Of a stretch of 64,000 nucleotides of DNA, positions 27,466 to 36,920 are shown piece by piece (position 1 is the first letter of the stretch; each line of letters begins with the position of its first letter). Position numbers and translations under genes: made by a program. The notes under the pieces are model-generated. The model saw only the letters and a list, made by a program, of their open reading frames with translations. It ran no database searches and was not told where the DNA came from. The DNA is from Streptomyces smaragdinus. Lineage in GTDB: Bacteria > Actinomycetota > Actinomycetes > Streptomycetales > Streptomycetaceae. The stretch spans positions 372,001 to 436,000 of the forward strand of contig NZ_WEGJ01000003.1 in NCBI RefSeq assembly GCF_009604385.1. The letters run 5' to 3'.

Positions 27466-27884
27466 ACGACCCGCCGGAGGACCTGAAGCGAGTGCGGATC
27501 GCCCCGGCCGGAGGGCGAGCCGTCGTAGCGGTCGACGGCCACGACGTGTCCAGTCTCGTGCGGGCCTATACGGTCCACCAGGAGGCAGGGGAACCATCGA
27601 CGGTGGTGCTTCAGTTCACCGAGCACGTCCCTACCGAGGTGGAAGGGCTGGCCCGTGTGGTCGTGGGTGTCCCGCCCGACCCGGGGCCGGCCGCCGCGGC
27701 GTTCCTTGAGGCGATCGACGCGAGACAGCTCGAGGAAGCGGCGCTGTCGCGTCCTGATCTACTCGACGGACGGCCACACGAGCTGACTCGGGCGATGCTG
27801 CGGTTGCTGACGGATTGGGCGCGTGGGGGATGGACTGGATGGGAGCCGGCCGACGATGATGCCGAACCAGATCCCGCACCCTGA
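27462..27884 (+). CDS. Hypothetical tail-module protein
   Basis: 140 residues. The ATG at 27462 overlaps the previous TGA (ATGA). The first 70 residues look like a small beta domain (AVVAVDGHDVSSLVRAYTVH) and the rest is helical with an acidic tail. It lies between neck proteins and the gp10-like gene. No family recognised. Confidence 0.55.
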   Translation: MNDPPEDLKRVRIAPAGGRAVVAVDGHDVSSLVRAYTVHQEAGEPSTVVLQFTEHVPTEVEGLARVVVGVPPDPGPAAAAFLEAIDARQLEEAALSRPDLLDGRPHELTRAMLRLLTDWARGGWTGWEPADDDAEPDPAP

Positions 27885-28284
27885 CTCGGGGGTCTACACC
27901 AACGGGACGCAGATCGCGGCGGCTCTGGACCGACGGGCGGTGCTGACTCTGCCGCAGGCAGTGTCGGCGGTCCGACACTTCACGATGCTGCTGGAAACCC
28001 GGATCAAGGCCAACGCCAGTGGTAGGCCGGGACCGAACGCACCGACCGGTGACTACCGTCGTTCCTGGACCCACGCGGTGTACGTGTCCGGGACGGACGT
28101 GATCGGTGTGGTCGGGACGAACAAGCCTCAGGGCAGGCGGCTGGAGTACGGGTTCGTGGGCACCGATACTCAGGGCCGCACATACAACCAGCGCCCGTAT
28201 CCACACGTCGGACCGGCCGTTGAGGTGGTTCGCCCCTTGTTCCTCGAGGCAATGCGGCAGCTCACTGAAGGAGGCGGGGCGTGA
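27856..28284 (+). CDS. HK97 gp10-like neck/tail protein
   Basis: 142 residues from the ATG at 27856, starting inside the previous gene in another frame (GGGAG about 9 bases upstream). The core TRIKANASGRPGPNAPTGDY, then LEYGFVGTD and RPYPHVGPAVE, is the usual signature of HK97 gp10-type proteins, which join the head neck to the tail. The stop overlaps the next start. Confidence 0.72.
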   Translation: MMPNQIPHPDSGVYTNGTQIAAALDRRAVLTLPQAVSAVRHFTMLLETRIKANASGRPGPNAPTGDYRRSWTHAVYVSGTDVIGVVGTNKPQGRRLEYGFVGTDTQGRTYNQRPYPHVGPAVEVVRPLFLEAMRQLTEGGGA

Positions 28285-28721
28285 GCATTCCCGGCCGGCA
28301 GATCGCCCAGGCGATCATCCAGACGGTCATCACGGCATCGGGCCGATCCTGCGGCTACAGCACGGTGCCGACCAGTCTGTCGCAGCCGACCGGAAACCAG
28401 TTGCCGTATCACGTGCTGTACGAGCTGGGGCAGACGGTCAGCGGGCCGCCGTTCGGTGACGCCGCCGGTGACGCGCGGCTTCTGGTGCAGGTCACCACAG
28501 TCGGCAACAGCCCAGAGGCCGCCTCGTCGGGAGCCGACCGGGTCCGGACGGGCCTCCTGGGCCGTTCACCGGACGGCAGCGACTGGCTGTTCTCGATCGT
28601 CGCACCTGCTGGGTACGCGGTCGTGGGTCGTGAGCTGGACCGGGAGGACGGGATGAGTGTCGCGGGTTCGACGTACAGTTATGTGCAGAGGTTCGCCGTG
28701 CACGTCACCACTACGGGGTGA
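28281..28721 (+). CDS. Tail terminator/completion-like protein
   Basis: 146 residues from the GTG at 28281, overlapping the previous stop. Small alpha/beta protein with a YHVLYELGQTVSGPPFGDA segment and a beta-rich C-terminus ending SYVQRFAVHVTTTG. It lies between gp10-like and major tail genes, where siphoviruses encode the protein that caps the tail tube. Function by position. Confidence 0.6.
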   Translation: MSIPGRQIAQAIIQTVITASGRSCGYSTVPTSLSQPTGNQLPYHVLYELGQTVSGPPFGDAAGDARLLVQVTTVGNSPEAASSGADRVRTGLLGRSPDGSDWLFSIVAPAGYAVVGRELDREDGMSVAGSTYSYVQRFAVHVTTTG

Positions 28722-28846
28722 CGGAGCTCGGCTGACTGATCCTCACCGCGGAGGCAATCGCGGACGCTCGCACGACGTGACGGGCCGGATCCCTTGGACG
28801 GGGACGGCCCGGCGTGCTCCGGCCCGGTCCCGGAGAGCGAGCATCG

Positions 28847-29338
28847 ATGCCCGAAATCACCACGCAGAAGCGGTTCATGCGCCGCGGCGTGACGAAGTTC
28901 TTCTTCCTCACCACCCTCGCCGGCCTGACGTCGGGACCGACACGCGTCGAGCTGACTGCGGGTACCGATCTGTCCGCGAAAATCAGCGATGTCGAGGGCT
29001 TCGCGCTGGAGAACTCCCCGATCGAGACACCGGACATGGCGACGGACTACACCGGCTCCATCCCCGGCGAGGACAAGGCCGAGAACAGTGCCTTGACCTT
29101 CTACGAGGACCAGGTCGACGACTCGGTCGAGACCCTGCTTCCGAAGGGGGCGGAGGGCTACATCGTGATCCTTCGGAAGGGCGACGTGCCGCAGTCGAAG
29201 AGCATGGACGCCTTCCCGGTCCGGGTCGGCTCCCGCTCGGCAACGTACACGGTCGCGGCCGAGCCCGCGAAGTTCAAGGTCAGCTTCAACATCACGGCCA
29301 AGCCGGCGCTCGACCTCCCGGTCCCGGCTACGGCATGA
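28847..29338 (+). CDS. Major tail (tube) protein
   Basis: 163 residues from the ATG at 28847 (GGAGAG about 10 bases upstream). It is all-beta in character, with LTSGPTRVELTAGTDLSAKI near the N-terminus and FPVRVGSRSATYTVAAEPAK near the C-terminus. Position directly before the chaperone pair with the frameshift site makes the tail-tube call firm. It polymerises around the tape measure protein. Confidence 0.75.
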   Translation: MPEITTQKRFMRRGVTKFFFLTTLAGLTSGPTRVELTAGTDLSAKISDVEGFALENSPIETPDMATDYTGSIPGEDKAENSALTFYEDQVDDSVETLLPKGAEGYIVILRKGDVPQSKSMDAFPVRVGSRSATYTVAAEPAKFKVSFNITAKPALDLPVPATA

Positions 29339-29922
29339 GCGGGATGACAACGAGCCCCGAGCCGCCGCCCGAGGCCGTGACCCGTGATCCGCACTGGGCG
29401 GCGAAGATGGCCCGGCTGCGGGCACGGCGACTGCCGGAGCGCACCGTGGCGTGGGTGGACGACCAGGCGCTCAAGCGTGAGGTCGGGGACGCCGCGATGG
29501 TGTTGGCGAAGGCCCGCGCGGAGGCCGAACGGCTGGCCGGTGAACACGGCGTGGGCGCTGAGCGGCGGGAAGCGTGGATCGCTGGTCAGCCGGAAGTGCT
29601 GGCGGCCGATGCGCGGCTCGCGAAGGCGAACGCGGCGCTGGAGGAGGGCACTCTCACGCTGACGTTCCGCGCGCTGCCCCGTCCGGTGTGGGAGGCGCTG
29701 CTGCGGGAGCATCCGCCGACGGAGGACGGCGCGGATCAGGGTCACGAGTACAACGTGGAGACGTTCCCGGCGGCGCTGATCTCCGCCTCCAGCGTGGACG
29801 GCATGAGCGTGGAGGAGGCGCAGGAACTTCTCGACAGCTGGGCGGACGCGGATGCGAAGTCGATGTTCACGGCCGCCTTGATCGTCAACCAGACCGGCAG
29901 GGCCGACCTGGGAAAAGGCTGA
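29335..29922 (+). CDS. Tail assembly chaperone, G-like product
   Basis: 195 residues. The ATG at 29335 overlaps the previous TGA (ATGA). The helical, charged protein ends at TGA 29920-29922, just after the slippery heptamer GGGAAAA. In siphoviruses this gene and the following frame make gpG and the fused gpG-T, which coat the tape measure during tail assembly. Confidence 0.75.
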   Translation: MSGMTTSPEPPPEAVTRDPHWAAKMARLRARRLPERTVAWVDDQALKREVGDAAMVLAKARAEAERLAGEHGVGAERREAWIAGQPEVLAADARLAKANAALEEGTLTLTFRALPRPVWEALLREHPPTEDGADQGHEYNVETFPAALISASSVDGMSVEEAQELLDSWADADAKSMFTAALIVNQTGRADLGKG

Positions 29923-30254
29923 CCGAGGACGCCAGCTTCCGGGCCGAGATGGCGGTCTGCGCGTCCTACGGGATTCCGCACAGCGTCTTTCTCGGTGCGG
30001 ACACCGGCGGCCGGTGGACGGCGCTCGACCGGGCGAAGGCGCTGGCGTGGGAGGCGTACCGGCACAGCGTGTGCGACGGCTGCGGCACCCGTCGCGCCGA
30101 GTGGGTGCCCGATCTCGGGGGCGACCGGTTCGCGTATGTGCCGGAGCCGGTGCGCTGCCCGGGGTGTGAGCTGATCGAGATGGAGCGGGAGCAGGTTCCC
30201 TCGGGAGCTGAGGGGCGCGGGGTGAAGATCGGGCTGCGGCCCAGGAAGGCGTGA
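29335..30254 (+). CDS. Tail assembly chaperone G-T fusion made by -1 frameshift
   Basis: A -1 slip at 29910-29916 moves ribosomes into the frame reading RLTEDASFRAEMAVCASYGI and on to the stop at 30254, giving about 306 residues. The T part has no start codon with a ribosome site near its beginning, which supports expression only as a fusion. It has a Zn-like pair of CxxC motifs (CDGCGTRR and CPGCELIE). The fusion would bind both the chaperone shell and the tape measure protein encoded 4 bases downstream. Confidence 0.75.
29910..29916 (+). promoter_or_regulatory. Programmed -1 ribosomal frameshift site GGGAAAA
   Basis: The heptamer G GGA AAA is in the zero frame of the G gene, two codons before its stop. 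It fits the X XXY YYZ rule and differs by one base from the lambda G-T site GGGAAAG. After the slip the frame is open for 113 further codons. Confidence 0.8.
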
Positions 30255-30257
30255 CGC

Positions 30258-33200
30258 GTGGCGTCCGGCTACAACCTTTACGTCAACCTGATGGCGTCCA
30301 CGGGCGGTCTTACGGCTGGTCTGCGTCAGGGTGCCGCTCAGTTGCGGGCGTTCGACGGCCAGTTGGCTTCGACGCAGCGGGGTCTGAACCAGGTGCGGAT
30401 CGCCCAGCATAACCTCGCGCGTGCTCAGGCGGCGGCATCGGCGCAGATGCTGGCCGCGCAGTCGCGAGTCAGTACGGCGGCGCAGCGTGCGAGTCAAGTG
30501 CAGCAGCGGGCGGCGCGGGCACAGTCGGTCGCGGCAAGTACGGCGGCGCGGGCCGAGCGGGCACGGGCCAGCGTGCTGCAGGCTGGGGAGCGGGCGGCGC
30601 GTGCGCGGGTGGTAGCGCAGACGATGGCCGACCGGGCCGCGCGTGCCAGTGGCCGCGATGCCGAGCGTGCTGCTCGTACGGCTGCGGCAGCACAGCGGGC
30701 CGCGACCCGGGCGGCGGACGATCACGCGCAGGCGGTGCGGCGGGCGCAGGCAGCGCGGTCAACGGCGCAGCGGGCAGCGGCGCTGGCGGCGCAGTCCGAG
30801 GAGCGGGCCACGCAGGCTGCCCGGCAGAGGGATGAGGTTGATCAGCGAGCGGCCCGCACGCGGCAGGCCGCTGCCGTACGGACGCGGGAGGCGGAGGCCG
30901 CCGTGGTACGGGCGCGGGACGATGCGGCCCGGCGGTCGGCACAGCACGCTCTGGTCCTCGGCGCGGCGCTGGGCGTGGGGGTGGCGCAGGCGATCGCGCT
31001 GGAGCGCGCGATGGCAAACGTGATGACGATCAGCCAGCAGATCACCGGCGACAACATCGGCGCCTTCACCGACCAGATCGTAGAGCTGTCGACCAGGCTG
31101 CCGCAGACGGCGCGGCAGCTCGCCGAGGGCCTGTACCAGGTGGTGTCGACCGGGTTCGATGGTGAGGAGGCGCTGCGGATCCTTGAGGTCGCCGCTCGGG
31201 GCGCGGCGGCCGGTCTAACGGATTCGGAGACGTCGGCGCGGGCGCTGCTCGGTGTCCTGAAGGCGTACGGGATGCCTGCCTCGCAGGCGTCGGACGTCAT
31301 GGACGTCATGTTCCAGACGGTCAATCTGGGTGTTGTCTCCTTCGAGGAGCTGGCTCAGCAGCTCGGTGATGTGGTGCCGATGGCGGCAGCAGCCGGAGTC
31401 GAGTTCGACGAGCTGGGTGCGGCGTTCGCGGCGGTCACTCTGTCCGGTATTCCGGCCGCCGAGGCTGCGACCGCGCTGAACATGCTGCTGACGCGGATGA
31501 TGGCGCCGACCTCCGACCTGCGGAACGCGATCCGGGACCTGGGATACGAGTCGGCGGCCTCCGCGCTGCGGCAGGATGGTCTGTACGTCGTCGTCAACAA
31601 GCTGAACCAGGCCGCAGGCGGCACCGCCGAGGGGCTGCAGCACATGTGGCGGGACATCCGTGCCACGCGTGCGGCTCTGGCATTGGCTGCCGCGGACGGT
31701 CGGAACTACCAGGACACCTATGCCGGGATCGCCAGCGAGGTGGCGCGCGCGGACGCCACGCAGCGGGCGTACGCAATCCAGACGGACACTGTGGCCGGGC
31801 AGTGGCAGCTGTTCGCCAACCAGGCACGTGCCCTGGGGATCGACCTGGGGCGGGCGCTGCTGCCCGCACTGCAGGCGGTCGGAACCGCCCTCCACACGGT
31901 GGTCGGCGCGGTGGAGGACCTGCCAGGTCCGGTGAAGTCCACGATGGCGGTGATGGCGGCCTCCGCCGCCGTGGTCCTGCTGTTGCGTGCCGCATACCAG
32001 AAGGTGGCGGTGCAGATCGCGGCGTTCCGGATGGCTCAGGCCGCAGCTGTGGCCTCGGGCACGCGAATGCCGGTCGTTCTGGCCGGCGCGGGTCTGGCCG
32101 TGTCCGGGCTGCTGACGGTCCTCACCCTCGGCGTTGCTGGGTATGCGGCGTACACGGCCTCGAAACAGAAGGCGAAGGACGCCACCGAGGATCTGGTCAA
32201 GGCCCTCCAGTCGGAGCGAGAACAGGGTGGTTCCGGTGTGGGCATGCGGGAGCTGGTGGAGCAGCTCACCAACGACGGCGCGCTGGAAGAGCTCAAGAAG
32301 GTCGGCATCGAAACGACCGAGGCGATCGACGCGATCACCGCTGGCGGCGGGAAGCTCGCCGCCCTGAAGTCGCGCCTGGACCAAGCAGCGATGAAGCACG
32401 CGAAGGCGGTGCGAAGGGGTGATAGCGACACCACCGCCGAGGAGCTGACGCAGTGGTCCGACGCGAAGAGGCTTCTGGAACAGCGGCACAAGGTGTGGTC
32501 CGACGCCGTGAAGAAGGAAGCCGAACTCGCCGATCAGCAGGCCATCGTGGCTGCCCGGATCAAGGAGCAGGCCGCGAACTCCGGTGGACTGTTCGATCTG
32601 ATGTCGCTGGCGGACGTCGACAAGACCGGTGCGGTACAGGTCACCGACGAGATGAAGGCCCTCGCCGACGCGGTCGGCTCGGCCGTCGAACCGAGCGACG
32701 CGTTCCATGCCGCGCAGCAGCGGGTGGCTGAGTCGATGCAGAAGGCAGGGCAGGACGCTGACCAGGCGCGCGTCAAGCTCAAGGACTACGTGCAGGAGCT
32801 TCGGTCCCAGCTGCAGGCGCAGCGCGACTTCCAGGGCAACCTCAGCGAACTGGCTGTCCAGGGCTACGCGGATCTCGCCGACCACTTCGCTGACCTCGGC
32901 ATCGACGCCGCGCCAATGCTGGATGAGCTGGCCAGCCAGCTGAAGAAGGGCAACCGGAAGGTCGCCGACGAGCTGCGCGACATCGTCCTGGAGGATATGG
33001 AACGGTCCAACGAGGGCTACCGTCTCGGCCTGGCGGAGACCGCCCGTATCGCCGACGAGTACGGCGACAAGGTCGCCCGAGCATGGGCGAAGGCGTCCGA
33101 GCGCAACGACCCGGTGGCGTTCCAAAAGGTCTTGGGCGACATGGCAATGCTCGACCTGGGCCGCGCCGTCGAGAAGTCGGTCGGCAAGGCGCGCGACGAG

Positions 33201-35078
33201 TTCGACAAGGGCCTCAGTCTCCTCGCACAGATCGCCCGGAAGAAGGGCACGGACGCGGCCGGTGCATTCGAAGACGCTCTGCTGTCGGGAGATGTCGAGC
33301 GTGCCATGGACGGCCTGAAGAGCGTGTGGGGCGCGGACCTGCCGGTACCGGAGGCCCAGCTCAGGAAGATCGTTGGTGCGTTCGCCGGTGCGGGGCGCGA
33401 TGCCTACGCGCAGTGGTCCGGTGCCCTGGACCTGATCGCCACAGTGGCACGAGAGAAGGGCAGCCAGGCCGCCGCGTCCCTGACAAGCGCCCTGCTGTCC
33501 GGCGACATGGCCGCGGTGAGGTCGAGCCTGGATGCCATCGGCCTGTCGGTAACGAACATCCCCGGCTCGAAAGACATCCGGATCACGGTCACGTCCTCTC
33601 CTCCGCCCCCGGTCGTCGTACCGATCCTCTACAAACGGCAGGCGACCTCCTGGGACAAGGACGCCAACGGCGTCCCCGACATGATTCAGGCCCCGCAGGC
33701 CGACGGCAGCGTCCTGGAGTTCTACGCGGCCGGCGGCGTACGACGGCGCGAGGAGCACGTGGCGCAGATCGCTCGAGCCGGTGCGTGGCGCGTCTGGGCG
33801 GAGGACGAAACCGGTGGCGAGAGCTACATCCCCCTCCACCCCGCCAAGCGGCACCGATCGCGGGCGATCGCCGAGGAGACCGTGCGGCGCCTGGGCGGCG
33901 ACCCGTCCACCATCCGCTGGCTGGCGGACGGCGGCCTGTCGGGCTGGGACTACAGCCCCACCGAACATGCCGGACTGCGGTCGGTATCGGACGTGCGGTC
34001 CTCCTCGACGAGGACCGTCAGGGGAAGGGAGGTGTTCGACCTCGGCAAGTTCGAGGCGAGCCTGAAGAAGGCCGCCTCCGCCGCATCGTCGTGGCGGTCG
34101 AACCTGGCGAAGGTCGCCAAGCGTGCTGGGCAAGACGTCGCCGACGCCCTGGAGGATATGGGCGAAGACGGTGTGGAGCTCACCCGCAAGATGGCCACGG
34201 GCAGCACCAAATACGTCCAGCAGATGACGGACGCCCTCACCAAGATGGGCCTGGTCGCCAAGGCGACGCTGTCCGACTACACCGCTCAGCTGAAGAAGGC
34301 AACCAGCGGGCAGACCGCGTTCGAGAAGAACCTCGCCACCCTCGCCTCCTGGGGATACGGGGCCCTCGCCGCCCAGCTCGCCGAGCAGGGCGACGCCGAC
34401 GCCATGACGATCGCCGCAGAGGCCGCGAAGTCGAAGTCCAAGGCGGGGACGGCGAACTCGGCCGCGAAGGCGGCAGACGCCACCGTGCCGGCCGGGGACC
34501 TGGCGGACCTGGTGCGCATCATCGGGGCGATCAAGTCGTCCACGACAGGACTCCACACCGTCGCCGACGTCCTGGAAATGGACGAGGACGAGATCATCCG
34601 GATCGCGACCACAGGACAGGCCCGAATCAAGACAGCCCTCGGTTCCCGGGCCGCGAGGTTCCTGGATGACCTGGCCAAGGCGAACAAGGGACTGGCCTAC
34701 AGCGGCGGCGGCATCCTCACCCCCGGCCTGTATGCCACGTCCAACGGCATCATCCGTTTTGCGGAGCCGATCACCGAGGCCGAGGCGTACATACCACTCG
34801 GCGCTTCCTCGAGGTCCGCCGCCGCCCGGGTCCTGGAGGATGTCGCGACCCGGTTCGGCTACCGGCTCACGAAGTCCGGCGTGAGCGGTCCAACCCGCCT
34901 CGTGGACGCGCGTCCCCAGGGTGGGGTTCAGGTCGTCGTGGTGAGGGAGCAGCCCTCCGCGCTCGTCGGCTCGATGCCCGTGACAGTGACCGCAGGCGCC
35001 GACCGAAAGACCGGCGTACAGGTCGGAGAGGCCGTGATGCGTCGGCTCCGTGCCGCACAGCGGGGAGGCCGCATCTGA
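30258..35078 (+). CDS. Tail tape measure protein
   Basis: 1606 residues from the GTG at 30258 (AGGAAGG upstream), the longest gene here. Residues about 30-235 are Ala/Arg/Gln-rich and strongly coiled-coil. About 240-480 match the TP901-type tape measure core (TRLPQTARQLAEGLYQVVST, GMPASQASDVMDVMFQTVNL). About 560-640 contain hydrophobic segments (AVMAASAAVVLLLRAAY, LAVSGLLTVLTLGVAGYAAY). The rest alternates coiled coils with small domains. It sets tail length and is ejected with DNA. At roughly 0.15 nm per residue the tail would be about 240 nm; this uses a general rule, not a measurement. Confidence 0.93.
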   Translation: MASGYNLYVNLMASTGGLTAGLRQGAAQLRAFDGQLASTQRGLNQVRIAQHNLARAQAAASAQMLAAQSRVSTAAQRASQVQQRAARAQSVAASTAARAERARASVLQAGERAARARVVAQTMADRAARASGRDAERAARTAAAAQRAATRAADDHAQAVRRAQAARSTAQRAAALAAQSEERATQAARQRDEVDQRAARTRQAAAVRTREAEAAVVRARDDAARRSAQHALVLGAALGVGVAQAIALERAMANVMTISQQITGDNIGAFTDQIVELSTRLPQTARQLAEGLYQVVSTGFDGEEALRILEVAARGAAAGLTDSETSARALLGVLKAYGMPASQASDVMDVMFQTVNLGVVSFEELAQQLGDVVPMAAAAGVEFDELGAAFAAVTLSGIPAAEAATALNMLLTRMMAPTSDLRNAIRDLGYESAASALRQDGLYVVVNKLNQAAGGTAEGLQHMWRDIRATRAALALAAADGRNYQDTYAGIASEVARADATQRAYAIQTDTVAGQWQLFANQARALGIDLGRALLPALQAVGTALHTVVGAVEDLPGPVKSTMAVMAASAAVVLLLRAAYQKVAVQIAAFRMAQAAAVASGTRMPVVLAGAGLAVSGLLTVLTLGVAGYAAYTASKQKAKDATEDLVKALQSEREQGGSGVGMRELVEQLTNDGALEELKKVGIETTEAIDAITAGGGKLAALKSRLDQAAMKHAKAVRRGDSDTTAEELTQWSDAKRLLEQRHKVWSDAVKKEAELADQQAIVAARIKEQAANSGGLFDLMSLADVDKTGAVQVTDEMKALADAVGSAVEPSDAFHAAQQRVAESMQKAGQDADQARVKLKDYVQELRSQLQAQRDFQGNLSELAVQGYADLADHFADLGIDAAPMLDELASQLKKGNRKVADELRDIVLEDMERSNEGYRLGLAETARIADEYGDKVARAWAKASERNDPVAFQKVLGDMAMLDLGRAVEKSVGKARDEFDKGLSLLAQIARKKGTDAAGAFEDALLSGDVERAMDGLKSVWGADLPVPEAQLRKIVGAFAGAGRDAYAQWSGALDLIATVAREKGSQAAASLTSALLSGDMAAVRSSLDAIGLSVTNIPGSKDIRITVTSSPPPPVVVPILYKRQATSWDKDANGVPDMIQAPQADGSVLEFYAAGGVRRREEHVAQIARAGAWRVWAEDETGGESYIPLHPAKRHRSRAIAEETVRRLGGDPSTIRWLADGGLSGWDYSPTEHAGLRSVSDVRSSSTRTVRGREVFDLGKFEASLKKAASAASSWRSNLAKVAKRAGQDVADALEDMGEDGVELTRKMATGSTKYVQQMTDALTKMGLVAKATLSDYTAQLKKATSGQTAFEKNLATLASWGYGALAAQLAEQGDADAMTIAAEAAKSKSKAGTANSAAKAADATVPAGDLADLVRIIGAIKSSTTGLHTVADVLEMDEDEIIRIATTGQARIKTALGSRAARFLDDLAKANKGLAYSGGGILTPGLYATSNGIIRFAEPITEAEAYIPLGASSRSAAARVLEDVATRFGYRLTKSGVSGPTRLVDARPQGGVQVVVVREQPSALVGSMPVTVTAGADRKTGVQVGEAVMRRLRAAQRGGRI

Positions 35079-35977
35079 TGGCCGCCCTCGACGAGGATAT
35101 GCAGCTCGAGGTCGCCGGCGTGCTGATGGGGCCGGGCACCTGCTACCCGATCGCTGACATCACCGGCTTGGGCGTGCCCGACATGCGCACGCAGGACGTG
35201 GACCTGCCCACTGACGACGGCGCGTTCGCCGGCGCTGACTACCTGATGCCGCGGCAGGTACAGATGGAGGTCGGCATCAGGACACCGGGTGATCCGGCCG
35301 CCGCGACCGACGCGCTCGCCGCACTGAACGAGGCCGCCTCCGACACCGGCGTACGGCTCGCGGCCGGGCAGTCAGCCGTGCTGCGCGCACTGTGGCCGGG
35401 GCGCGGGCAGGCCCGGCGCCTGTACGGGCGGTTCCGTGTGGTGGAGGTCATCACGATGCAGCACGTGCGGTACGGGTGGATCCCACTGCGGCTGGAGTTC
35501 GTGGCCACCGACCCCTCGTGGCACGACGACGTGGAGCAGTCCCTCAGCCTGCCGCTGGCCATCGCGACCACCCAGCTCGGCTTCCGTGCGCCCATCACTC
35601 CTCCGATCACGACCGGCGTGGTGGACCCGGAGGCCCGATCCCGGTGGGCCACGAACCGCGGGAACCTCCCCGCGTGGCCGTCGCTGACGCTGCTCGGGCC
35701 GGTGGTGAACCCGCGGATCATGTGCCCGCAGATCGGCCAGACCATCGCCCTGAATTACACCCTGCCGGCCGGGCAGCGCCTCCAGATCGACACCCGGCCC
35801 GGGACCCGCTGGGTGCTGCGCAACGGGGCCTCAGCGGCGTACGCCCTGACCAGCTCCAGCCGCCTGGACCTGTTCCGGCTACCCATCGGCTCGTTCGAGA
35901 TGACGTGGATGGGCTCCGAGTACACCAACGCAACCCGTCTGACCGTCGCCTGGCGCGACGCCTACACCGCTCTGTGA
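35078..35977 (+). CDS. Distal tail protein (Dit-like)
   Basis: 299 residues. The ATG at 35078 shares a base with the tape measure stop. The N-terminal half resembles siphophage tail-component proteins (DVDLPTDDGAFAGADYLMPR, then RRLYGRFRVVE). The C-terminal half is galectin-like, with LQIDTRPGTRWV. It forms the hub linking tube and tip proteins. Confidence 0.78.
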   Translation: MAALDEDMQLEVAGVLMGPGTCYPIADITGLGVPDMRTQDVDLPTDDGAFAGADYLMPRQVQMEVGIRTPGDPAAATDALAALNEAASDTGVRLAAGQSAVLRALWPGRGQARRLYGRFRVVEVITMQHVRYGWIPLRLEFVATDPSWHDDVEQSLSLPLAIATTQLGFRAPITPPITTGVVDPEARSRWATNRGNLPAWPSLTLLGPVVNPRIMCPQIGQTIALNYTLPAGQRLQIDTRPGTRWVLRNGASAAYALTSSSRLDLFRLPIGSFEMTWMGSEYTNATRLTVAWRDAYTAL

Positions 35978-35989
35978 GGAACCCCCGAC

Positions 35990-36919
35990 ATGGCACTGAT
36001 CCAGCCTCCCCTCATGGTCAACGGCGCCGTGCACTCCGCGCGGATCATGCGGATGATGGCCCGCAACCTCGCCTCCGCGAACCAGGGCATCGTGGAGGGC
36101 AACGACCTCAAGGCCCGACAGATGCCCACTCCGGGTGCGGGGGTGGCCATCGGGGACGGGGCCGCGATCGTCACCGGCGCGACGTCGGCGAGCCAGGGCT
36201 CGTACACGCTGTTCAACGTCGGGGCCGCGAACGTCCCGATCGCGGCTACCGGTGCCTCCGCCCGAAGCGACCTGGTGATCCTGCGCGTCCAGGATCCGGA
36301 GTATGAGGGCACCCGTGATCCGGCAGCCGACGACATCGGCTTCTTCGAAGTGATCCCTGGGGTGTCCTCCACGACGACGAAGCCGCCGGCCGGGTACACC
36401 GCCATCCCGCTGGCCAGAGTCGCCATCCCGGCGAACACGGCCACGATCACCGACAGTATGATCACGGATCTGCGGGTGATCGCGAACCCGCGTCGTGAGC
36501 GCCGCCTGCACACCGCGTTCCCGGCGACCTTGTCCTCGTACACCTACTCGGACAACCTGTACCGGAACTGGCCGTCGCAGGCGGCCTGGCAGATCCCCAT
36601 CCCGGTGTGGGCCACATACGCCAAGGCCGTCGTGACCATCGCCGGTCTGCGGGAGAGCAACGGCGACACCTTCGGGTACATGCAGACCGTCCTCGGCACG
36701 GACAAGGGTGAAGACACCTGCATCGACGACGACCAGGGCAACTACATTCGGCGTCGGACCGTCGTCATCGCCGACAACATCCCCGTCAGCGCCGCCCAGC
36801 GCGGCACCACACAGACCCTGCGTATACAGACTCGGCTGCGATCCGAGACAGGCGACATCCATGTCGATGGCGGGACGTCCCTGATCTGCGACATCGAGTT
36901 CACCGAGGGCCTGATCTGA
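35990..36919 (+). CDS. Tail-tip/baseplate protein
   Basis: 309 residues from the ATG at 35990. It starts with a short N-terminal segment (SARIMRMMARNLASANQGIV) and continues in beta-rich repeats (PGAGVAIGDGAAIVTGAT; SDLVILRVQDPEY), like actinophage tip proteins. No enzymatic motif is visible. It lies between Dit and the tail-associated hub gene, 1 base before the latter. Confidence 0.6.
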   Translation: MALIQPPLMVNGAVHSARIMRMMARNLASANQGIVEGNDLKARQMPTPGAGVAIGDGAAIVTGATSASQGSYTLFNVGAANVPIAATGASARSDLVILRVQDPEYEGTRDPAADDIGFFEVIPGVSSTTTKPPAGYTAIPLARVAIPANTATITDSMITDLRVIANPRRERRLHTAFPATLSSYTYSDNLYRNWPSQAAWQIPIPVWATYAKAVVTIAGLRESNGDTFGYMQTVLGTDKGEDTCIDDDQGNYIRRRTVVIADNIPVSAAQRGTTQTLRIQTRLRSETGDIHVDGGTSLICDIEFTEGLI

Positions 36920-36920
36920 G

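Noticed and set aside
31215-34556. A 1113-codon open frame on the minus strand inside the tape measure gene
   Set aside because: It is the reverse-frame shadow of a high-GC coiled-coil gene: low-complexity Arg/Gly/Leu composition, no ribosome site, and the + strand frame has clear tape-measure domains.
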